A stretch of 23,212 bases of DNA from Neocallimastix lanati (nom. inval.). Its lineage: Eukaryota > Neocallimastigomycota > Neocallimastigomycetes > Neocallimastigales > Neocallimastigaceae. Below the pieces are notes generated by a model. The model searched no databases and was not told where the DNA came from. It worked only from the letters and a program-made list of their open reading frames with translations. The stretch is from positions 1 through 23,212 of the forward strand of contig JACVTC010000496.1 of the NCBI GenBank assembly GCA_016946835.1, in the 5' to 3' direction. Below, piece after piece: positions 16,348 to 23,212 of the stretch. A program made the position numbers and the translations under genes. The first letter of the stretch is position 1. Each line of letters starts with the position of its first letter.

Positions 16348-17231
16348 TGTAATAATTCTATTAAGAACTAACTCAAAATAGAATTATTAACTACAACTTA
16401 ACGACTAATTCATTAAGTTGAGAAAATAAAATAAAATAAATTTTTTTTTACCTTTAATGTAGAGTTTATTATAAAATTAATTATAATAATAACACAACAT
16501 GTAAGAGAAGAATTGTTTGTATAAATTGATCTTAAATATATGTTTTTGAATAAAATATTTTTATTAATTTATTAAAGTTAAAAATATAAAAATGTTACTA
16601 TTATAACTATGTTTTTTATAATAATAACTCTTGATTTCTCAAAGAGAACTCAAGAGCCTTATTTATATTTTTTTATGAAAATAAGGTTAAATAAGAAAGG
16701 GTTTTCTAATCTTAACAAATCTCTTATCTAGGAAAAGATTAGATAGAAAAACCTAGATAAGTTTTCGATCGATATTCTATCCATATCGATCATCGCATTA
16801 ATTAAGTAAAACCGATTACTTCTAAAAAGTAATTGGAAAAAATCTTAATTAACCGATTTTCTAATCTAATCTAATGATCGAAAATAAAAGAATAAAATAA
16901 TAAAAGATATTTCGATCATATAATTTATTCTTATATTAAAAATATAAAATTAAATAGTTAATAAAATACAGAATACATTATAAAATACAGAATACATTAT
17001 AAAATACAGAATAAAATACAATACAAAACACATTAGTTACAGTAGAGAATTTAACATATTGTAAATATATTATTTAAAATTAATTAAATAAATTTTGTTA
17101 AATTAATGAATATTTAAAATTAAATTAAATAAATTTAATAAATATTATATGTAATTAAATAAAGTTATAGTTATAATAACTTAACTAAGAAAATATAATT
17201 ATTTGTTAGCAAATAATTATAGATTCTTACA
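16348..17231 (-). repeat. E3 3' LTR (884 bp, left copy)
   Basis: Same length as 21954-22837; two substitutions seen by eye (one A/T near 16433, one T/C near 16930). It is built of many perfect inverted repeats, including 16350-16362/16377-16389 and 17195-17205/17210-17220 at its two ends. A tandem ~19-bp repeat containing AAAATACAGAATACATT lies at about 16963-17010. Confidence 0.93.
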
Positions 17232-17244
17232 TTGCTCTGTTTAA

Positions 17245-20200
17245 TTATGATGTTTCCATTAAGTCTTCACTTCTTTTAGTATATGGTTCCAATTGTGAGA
17301 TATGAAATACCGAATGGAGATGTAAGTTCTCTGGAAGTTCCAAACGGTAATTCATTCTTTCCCTTTTCTCGATGATTTTAAAAGGTCCAAGAAATTGAGT
17401 GGATAATTTTCTAGAAGGTTCATTCGTAAAGTAGTATCTTCTAAGCATAACCAAATCATTTACCTTAAAGTCAGGTCCTACAGATTTTTTATTGTCAGCA
17501 TATTTCTTAAAATCTTCTTTGGCTTTAACTAAATGTTGACGAAGGGCATTGAAATGTGAAGACCAATCCCTTGTAAGAACAGAAGCACTATCTTTTAGCA
17601 GAATCGGTGGTGAATCAATAACACAATTTGGGTCAAATCCATAGTTAGCATGAAAAGGAGTTTGAGCTATTGATTTGTGAATGGAGTTGTTGTAGGACAT
17701 TTCACATAAAGGGAGGTAGAAACACCATTCATTTTGAGCAGAAGAACAATAGCAGCGAAGATATTGTTCTATTACAGCATTAGCCCTTTCAACCTGACCA
17801 TTTGATTGTTGGTGGTGAGCAGTAGCAAGTCTTGGTTTAGCACGAATAGCATCGCACAACGAAGTCCAAAATTGAGAAGAGAATTGGGAGCCATGATCAG
17901 ACACAATCACTTTAGGAAAACCATGATACTTAAAGACTTGGAAAAGTAAGAGCTTGGCAGTTAAGTCGGCAGAGGGAACATCGGAGCAGGGTACTAAATG
18001 AATCATTTTAGTTAAATGATCAGAAACAACCATGATACAAGTGCAATCTTGTGAAGAAGGCAATGAAACAATAAAATCGACGCCAATAACTTCCCAGGGT
18101 TTTGTAGGAGTAGGAAGTGGTATTAGTTTACCATAAGGTTTATGACGACGGATTTTATTTCTACAACAAACATCACAAGAAGCCACATAATTTGAAATAT
18201 CTTTTTTCATATTAGGCCACCAGTAGTTCCTTCTGAGTTTTTCAAAGGTCCTATCTACCCCCTGATGGCCACTAGTGGGTGCATCATGGAAAGACTTTAA
18301 AAGTCTAGCCCTGAGACTGGAAGGGATAATAATACGCTTTTGAAAGTGAAGTACGCCATCGACGAAGGAAAATAAAGAACTTTTGATGTTGTTTGACTTA
18401 TCCCTTATTTTTAAGAGGATATTTTTACAATAATTATCAGCTTTTTGTGCTTCAATAAGACTACTAATATTGTCATTTATAGCACAACAGAAAGCATTAT
18501 TGTTAATTACAGGTTGTGATTCAGATGAAGAGTCAGATTTAAAATCTGGGCGTCTTGAAAGAGCATCTGGTTTGCCACTTTTAGTGCCTGATCTGAATGC
18601 AATCCTATAGTCAAACTTTGATAAAAAGAGACTCCAACGAATTTGTCTTTGATTTAAATGTTGGGGTTTCTTAAAATACAATAAGTTCTTGTGGTCTGTT
18701 ATTACTTGAACAGGAAATTTTGCGCCTTCTAAATGATGCCTCCAAGTTTCAAACGCAGTAATTATAGCAAGAAGTTCTTTATCATATATAGTATAATTGA
18801 CTTCTGCTTTATTGAGGGATCTAGAATGGAAGGCTACGGGATGCAATAAGTTATCAGTGTCACTAACCTGAGAAAGTATGCATCCGACAGCAAAGTCGCT
18901 AGCATCTGTTTCAACGATGAATTCTTTCTCTGGATTAGGAAAAATGAGCACTTCATCAGCTTTAAAAGATTCTTTCAATTTATTAAAAGCTTCATTTGCT
19001 GATTCATCCCAATTAAATGTAGTATTTTTCCTTAAAAGTCGACGAAGAGGTTCCATATTTTTGGCAAAATTATTGATAAACTTTCTATAGAAATTACATA
19101 AGCCTAGAAAACTTTGTAATTCCTTTTGATTCTTCGGAATAGGCCAATCCAGAACAGATTTTACCTTATCCTTATCCATAGTGAGACCATCTACAGAAAC
19201 AGTGAAGCCTAAGAAAGTGGTTTTAGTAACATGGAAGTCACATTTCTCTAATTTAGCATATAATCCATTGTTGATGAGAAGTTGAAGAACGATCCTAACA
19301 TGTTTAATATGTTCTTCTTCGTTGTTAGAGTAGATAATGATGTCGTCCAGATAGACTTGCATGAAAGAACCAATGATATCACTGAAGATATCTTGTACAA
19401 AACGTTGAAAAACCGAAGGGGCATTTCGAAGACCAAAAGGCATAACGAGATATTTGAAATGTCCTAAAGGGGTTCTAAAAGCAGTAAGATATTCGTGACC
19501 TTCTTTAACTCTGATTAGGTTATAAGCAGATCTAAGGTCAAGACGAGTAAATATCTTAGCTCCTTGAAAGGATTCAATCAAGTCATTTATTCGTGGAATT
19601 GGGTAGCTATTACGGATTGTGATAGCATTTAATCGGCGATAATCTACACAGAGTCTAAGGGTACCATCGCGTTTCATTACAAATAATATAGGAGCACCTG
19701 CTGGTGATTTTGACTTCCTAATGAATTTCTTTTTTAAGTTTTCCTTAATATAATCCTTTAAAGCTTTCAGTTCTTGTACAGTAAGAGAGTATATTGGACC
19801 AAAATAAAGTTGTCCACCAGGAATAAGCTCAATAGCAATATCATAGTCACGATGAGGTGGTAAGTTCTCAGCTTGTTTCTTTTCAAATACTATTTTAAGA
19901 TCCGAATAGTATTTATTAATAATCTCTTCTTTTCCCTGAACGTCAGTGTGTACTTCTTCTGAATCAATCATTGCAGCACATAAATCAGAATCTGAGATAT
20001 CTGTATCAAAAGCCGAATTTGGTAATACTGAATCTTCTTCTGAATTCTCCAACATTGAAGCAGTAATATTTTTATTTTGATTAAAAAACTTATTACTTTT
20101 GGAGGATGGGCAATGTGAGCCACAGTATCTACCAAGGAAGTAGATTCTATTATTTTTATAATCGATGAAAGGATTGTGAACGGATAACCAATCCCTTCCA

Positions 20201-20910
20201 AGAATACCATTAATGCCCTGAAGAGATAGATTAGCAATGCAGAATTCAAAAGTTTCCTTATGATCCATAAATTTTAATTTAAGAGGCTTAGTAGTTTGTC
20301 TAATATTCATACTTTTCCCATTAGGAAGTTGGATGTTGATTTGGGAATTGAGTCCTAACACAGGTAATTTATTAGAATTTGCGAAGTTTTTACAAATAAA
20401 ACTTCTGGCAGAACCCGAATCAATTAATAGATTTGCCTTAATATTTCTTCCATTAATATCAAGGTAGAAGGTAGTTGTGATTGTTGTTTTAATATTCGGT
20501 GTGTAATTTGCTGAAAGTATGTCGTTTTTAGACTTATTTTTTCTGAAATGAGAATGTTTAGAATTCTTTTCTGATTTTAATAAATCGTTTCTCTTCCTAT
20601 GAAACGACATTTTTCCATTAAATTTATTTTTTTGATTGTGGCGTAGACGACTTTCCAAAAAACACTTCTTATCAATTCCAATAATAATGTTGGTAGCTTC
20701 AAAAAGAGTAGATGGCTTTTCGAGTTTATCAAACTCTTCGCGGACTTTGTCAAGTAGACCCTTACCGATTATATCGATTAAAACTTCGTCGGGCCATCCT
20801 AAACGTCCAGCCAATCTCCGAAATTCAATAGTATATTCAGCAACATTTCCTAGTTGAAGTTGTTTCAATTTCCATAACTTTTCCATAAGCAACTGCGCAA
20901 TATCCAGCAC
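17245..20910 (-). CDS. pol: E3 truncated Gag fused to protease, reverse transcriptase, RNase H, integrase
   Basis: The frame opens after a TGA with GTG at 20910; the first ATG is at 20886, and neither is likely the original start. Residues ~9-75 (MEKLWKLKQLQ, EYTIEFRRLAGRLGW, ..GKGLLDKVREEF) are the second half of a Ty3/gypsy Gag domain; the first half is missing and a basic Lys/Asn/His stretch stands where a CCHC knuckle is usual. Then: protease D164-S-G with GILGRDW (235-241); RT with D423, D458 and YLDD 520-523; RNase H D669, E712, D739, D783; integrase H875/H882/C912/C915 with DD35E D945, D1005, E1041; GPF 1175-1177. Gag and Pol are one frame. The stop is 13 nt from the 3' LTR; no chromodomain. 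The polymerase part looks intact. Confidence 0.93.
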   Translation of the reverse strand: MLDIAQLLMEKLWKLKQLQLGNVAEYTIEFRRLAGRLGWPDEVLIDIIGKGLLDKVREEFDKLEKPSTLFEATNIIIGIDKKCFLESRLRHNQKNKFNGKMSFHRKRNDLLKSEKNSKHSHFRKNKSKNDILSANYTPNIKTTITTTFYLDINGRNIKANLLIDSGSARSFICKNFANSNKLPVLGLNSQINIQLPNGKSMNIRQTTKPLKLKFMDHKETFEFCIANLSLQGINGILGRDWLSVHNPFIDYKNNRIYFLGRYCGSHCPSSKSNKFFNQNKNITASMLENSEEDSVLPNSAFDTDISDSDLCAAMIDSEEVHTDVQGKEEIINKYYSDLKIVFEKKQAENLPPHRDYDIAIELIPGGQLYFGPIYSLTVQELKALKDYIKENLKKKFIRKSKSPAGAPILFVMKRDGTLRLCVDYRRLNAITIRNSYPIPRINDLIESFQGAKIFTRLDLRSAYNLIRVKEGHEYLTAFRTPLGHFKYLVMPFGLRNAPSVFQRFVQDIFSDIIGSFMQVYLDDIIIYSNNEEEHIKHVRIVLQLLINNGLYAKLEKCDFHVTKTTFLGFTVSVDGLTMDKDKVKSVLDWPIPKNQKELQSFLGLCNFYRKFINNFAKNMEPLRRLLRKNTTFNWDESANEAFNKLKESFKADEVLIFPNPEKEFIVETDASDFAVGCILSQVSDTDNLLHPVAFHSRSLNKAEVNYTIYDKELLAIITAFETWRHHLEGAKFPVQVITDHKNLLYFKKPQHLNQRQIRWSLFLSKFDYRIAFRSGTKSGKPDALSRRPDFKSDSSSESQPVINNNAFCCAINDNISSLIEAQKADNYCKNILLKIRDKSNNIKSSLFSFVDGVLHFQKRIIIPSSLRARLLKSFHDAPTSGHQGVDRTFEKLRRNYWWPNMKKDISNYVASCDVCCRNKIRRHKPYGKLIPLPTPTKPWEVIGVDFIVSLPSSQDCTCIMVVSDHLTKMIHLVPCSDVPSADLTAKLLLFQVFKYHGFPKVIVSDHGSQFSSQFWTSLCDAIRAKPRLATAHHQQSNGQVERANAVIEQYLRCYCSSAQNEWCFYLPLCEMSYNNSIHKSIAQTPFHANYGFDPNCVIDSPPILLKDSASVLTRDWSSHFNALRQHLVKAKEDFKKYADNKKSVGPDFKVNDLVMLRRYYFTNEPSRKLSTQFLGPFKIIEKRERMNYRLELPENLHLHSVFHISQLEPYTKRSEDLMETS

Positions 20911-21418
20911 TCAGCATGGCAGTTAAACCTCCAGCTACACAACTAGCACCAGCACTTACAACAGCAGCCCATGTACATCCGGCAACTAGGGTAACTCCGA
21001 TAGCCCCGATACATTCTAAAAAACCTTTAGTATCAGCTCTCTTACCTAATGATAATTCGTTAATATTGGTTATTCCCTTGACTAATTCATTACCGGATTC
21101 TGTATCGGCATAAGTCAATAAAACTGGTAAGTTTACTTTTAATTCGTCTTTGCCTCTAACTTTAATTACATTTTCATCAAAATAACTTAAGAAATTTTTA
21201 AATTCTTTTGGAATTTGTGAGTTAAGTTTTATAATTATGTCATTTTTTTCAAAACTATAATTTGAAACGTCTGAAGCATAAGTATCTATATATCCTAAAA
21301 TATCTTGGGTCAATGTGACATTTTTCAAGTCTAAATCTGATCTTAAAATACTTACATTATAGCTAAATACTATTTTAATTAAAATTAAAGTACCTAAAAT
21401 ATATTTTATAAAGTTCAT
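20837..21418 (-). CDS. Captured small secreted protein with dibasic cleavage site, 193 aa
   Basis: Family not recognised. ATG 21418 follows an A-rich context. Residues 1-20 are a typical signal peptide (MNFIKYILGTLILIKIVFSY). A polar, Asp/Asn-rich region (21-125) looks like a propeptide, ended by LGKR (124-127), a kexin-type site. The remainder is a Gly/Ala/Val-rich hydrophobic core with cysteines at 136, 148, 160 and 174, spaced 12, 12 and 14. The last ~15 residues (from about 178, including CC at the end) are gag sequence read out of frame, so the native C-terminus is lost. The stop at 20837 lies inside the gag remnant, a 74-nt overlap with the next frame. It could be an antimicrobial- or killer-like secreted peptide, judged from shape alone. 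An envelope-like protein is less likely, as env normally follows pol. Confidence 0.75.
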   Translation of the reverse strand: MNFIKYILGTLILIKIVFSYNVSILRSDLDLKNVTLTQDILGYIDTYASDVSNYSFEKNDIIIKLNSQIPKEFKNFLSYFDENVIKVRGKDELKVNLPVLLTYADTESGNELVKGITNINELSLGKRADTKGFLECIGAIGVTLVAGCTWAAVVSAGASCVAGGLTAMLSAGYCAVAYGKVMEIETTSTRKCC

Positions 21419-21724
21419 TTTTTTTTTACTTTTTGAAAATTGTTAATATTTTTTTTTTTTTTTTTATTTTTTAAAATTTTTATTTATTTCTTTATTTATT
21501 TATTATTATTATAGTTATTTTTTTTTTTTTTAATTATTTTCAATTATTATTTCTATTCTTAGTTATATTATCTAAAATTATTATTATTATTCTATACTAT
21601 TAATTCTAAATTATTAAAATAATACTAATCTATTATATATTTATTCTAAAATTATTTTAATTAAATTATTATAATCTAAAACTATTCTAGAATATTAATT
21701 TATTATTCTATTATTAACTATAAA

Positions 21725-21774
<50 letters not shown>

Positions 21775-21953
21775 CAATCAAAATTGCTAATAAAAAAATT
21801 TTTTTTTGCGCCACTCTAGCTATATATTATTATTGTATTCTAATATATATAATTTCAATAGACTAATTCACTAATAAAATTTCCAATGTTACACTATTCT
21901 AAAAATTTTTCACATTTTATCTAACCCTAAGCTAATCTAAGAAGAGTTATTAT
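21419..21953 (-). other. E3 leader: AT-rich, with T46 run
   Basis: Between the 5' LTR and the captured gene. Almost pure A/T, with T46 at 21729-21774 and an isolated GCGCCACTCTAGC near 21808. Next to the LTR, reading on the minus strand, is TAATAACTCTTCTTAG; no TGG-type primer site follows. The part nearest the LTR may be the original element leader and the rest captured host 5' sequence, but no boundary can be seen. No coding frame. Confidence 0.55.
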
Positions 21954-22837
21954 TGTAATAATTCTATTAAGAACTAACTCAAAATAGAATTATTAACTAC
22001 AACTTAACGACTAATTCATTAAGTTGAGAAAATAAAATATAATAAATTTTTTTTTACCTTTAATGTAGAGTTTATTATAAAATTAATTATAATAATAACA
22101 CAACATGTAAGAGAAGAATTGTTTGTATAAATTGATCTTAAATATATGTTTTTGAATAAAATATTTTTATTAATTTATTAAAGTTAAAAATATAAAAATG
22201 TTACTATTATAACTATGTTTTTTATAATAATAACTCTTGATTTCTCAAAGAGAACTCAAGAGCCTTATTTATATTTTTTTATGAAAATAAGGTTAAATAA
22301 GAAAGGGTTTTCTAATCTTAACAAATCTCTTATCTAGGAAAAGATTAGATAGAAAAACCTAGATAAGTTTTCGATCGATATTCTATCCATATCGATCATC
22401 GCATTAATTAAGTAAAACCGATTACTTCTAAAAAGTAATTGGAAAAAATCTTAATTAACCGATTTTCTAATCTAATCTAATGATCGAAAATAAAAGAATA
22501 AAATAATAAAAGATATTTCGATCATATAATTTATCCTTATATTAAAAATATAAAATTAAATAGTTAATAAAATACAGAATACATTATAAAATACAGAATA
22601 CATTATAAAATACAGAATAAAATACAATACAAAACACATTAGTTACAGTAGAGAATTTAACATATTGTAAATATATTATTTAAAATTAATTAAATAAATT
22701 TTGTTAAATTAATGAATATTTAAAATTAAATTAAATAAATTTAATAAATATTATATGTAATTAAATAAAGTTATAGTTATAATAACTTAACTAAGAAAAT
22801 ATAATTATTTGTTAGCAAATAATTATAGATTCTTACA
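21954..22837 (-). repeat. E3 5' LTR (884 bp, right copy)
   Basis: Pair of 16348-17231. On the minus strand it starts TGTAAGAATC and ends with TTATTACA. It contains TATAAATA (22273-22266) and the same chain of inverted repeats as the left copy. Confidence 0.93.
22266..22273 (-). promoter_or_regulatory. TATA box of the E3 5' LTR promoter
   Basis: TATAAATA on the minus strand. Three bases downstream begins a 12-bp hairpin (CTCTTGA/TCAAGAG outside, TTCTC/GAGAA inside), which would overlap the transcript start. The left LTR copy is at 16660-16667. Confidence 0.5.
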
Positions 22838-22842
22838 GTATG
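22838..22842. repeat. Right target-site duplication GTATG of E3
   Basis: Matches 16343-16347. Joined to the sequence left of E1 it gives the original site CGTATG followed by ATACGG. Confidence 0.9.
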
Positions 22843-23212
22843 ATACGGTATTTACCCAAATACCTTAAATTATAATAATTTTAATATTTCTCCATATAAA
22901 TATGTTTTAAATCTATTTTATTAATTAATTATTATCTTTATTAACTTTATCAATATTTCCTTTATTATTATATAAATATATATATTATTAATTATTAATA
23001 TTTTACTATAAAATAAATATTTTATTATATTCTTATTATATTTTTATTATACATTTGATAAATTTTATTTTATATTATAAATTTTTTATTATTTTTATTA
23101 TTAATATTCATATCTAAAATTTTATTATTATTTTATTGTTACACAAAATTATTTTTAACTAATCAATGTATTACCAAAATTTATAAAATATTTTGTAATA
23201 ATATTATTTTAA
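22843..23212. other. AT-rich right flank, no gene seen
   Basis: This is the original upstream flank of the tRNA-Trp gene before the insertions. It contains one hairpin, GGTATTT/AAATACC with loop ACCC (22847-22864), then nearly pure A/T. No reading frame or RNA gene is visible. Confidence 0.6.

Larger units (their letters stand above)
16348..22837 (-). mobile_element. E3: chimeric Ty3/gypsy-type element carrying a captured secreted-protein gene (6.49 kb)
   Basis: Two 884-bp LTRs (right copy is the 5' LTR, on the minus strand) begin TGTAA and end TTACA, with 5-bp duplication GTATG on both sides. Inside, in minus-strand order: a 535-nt AT-rich leader, a 193-codon secreted-protein gene, and a gag remnant fused to a complete protease-RT-RNase H-integrase frame. 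The first half of gag and the CCHC knuckle are absent. Pol belongs to a different gypsy lineage from E1/E2 (DSG protease, YLDD RT). The LTRs differ by two substitutions. Without Gag it would need help in trans to move. Confidence 0.9.

Noticed and set aside
17269-17350. Chromodomain at the end of E3 integrase
   Set aside because: After HSVFHISQLEPY only 11 residues remain and no aromatic-cage pattern is present.
20837-21418. Envelope gene of an errantivirus-like element
   Set aside because: Dibasic site plus hydrophobic segment is suggestive, but it lies upstream of gag-pol, is short, lacks a C-terminal membrane anchor and runs out of frame into gag.
21729-21774. T46 run as the poly(A) tail of a captured mRNA
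   Set aside because: It would lie at the 5' side of the captured gene, and similar runs (A48/A49) occur in the E1 LTRs.
21922-21932. Telomere-like CTAACCCTAA next to the E3 LTR
   Set aside because: Less than two repeat units, with no other copy nearby; chance is likely.

Overview
The window is very AT-rich eukaryotic DNA with homopolymer runs of more than 45 A or T. It is dominated by three full-length Ty3/gypsy-type LTR retrotransposons, E1, E2 and E3, packed end to end. The base composition, the fungal-type gypsy polymerases, a GPI-like surface protein at the left edge and a small kexin-type secreted protein suggest an early-diverging fungus, most likely an anaerobic gut fungus (Neocallimastigomycota). 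This is inference; an AT-rich amoeba such as Dictyostelium, where tRNA-targeting retroelements are known, is the main alternative.

Layout. 1-687: 3' end of a secreted or cell-surface beta-sandwich protein gene with two in-frame stops. 688-1077: AT-rich spacer. 1078-1148 (-): tRNA-Trp(CCA) without intron. 1164-9330: E1 (+). 9335-16341: E2 (+), a relative of E1 with unrelated LTRs. 16348-22837: E3 (-), a different gypsy lineage. 22838-23212: AT-rich right flank.

The target-site duplications show that all three elements entered one spot, 12-17 bp upstream of the mature 5' end of the tRNA. E1 and E2 both duplicated CGTA and E3 duplicated GTATG. The uninterrupted site read CGTATG. This is where Pol III transcription would start, so the arrangement looks like Ty3-style targeting. 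LTR divergence (E3 2 substitutions, E1 1, E2 0) agrees with the nesting order E3, then E1, then E2.

E1 and E2 share a probable expression system: a TATA box in the LTR, a PBS-like TGGTGG site, a long leader holding a structured RNA domain supported by compensatory changes, Gag with a CCHC knuckle, and a -1 frameshift signal (TTTAAAC, 8-nt spacer, predicted H-type pseudoknot) leading into Pol. E1 also has an extra structured leader region and seven hairpin repeats before gag. E2 Pol carries one further frame break.

E3 appears chimeric. The first part of gag is replaced by an intron-less gene for a small secreted, dibasic-processed, four-cysteine protein, read in the same direction and running out of frame into the gag remnant. 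LTRs and target-site duplication are intact around the whole unit, suggesting the captured gene was carried in by retrotransposition.
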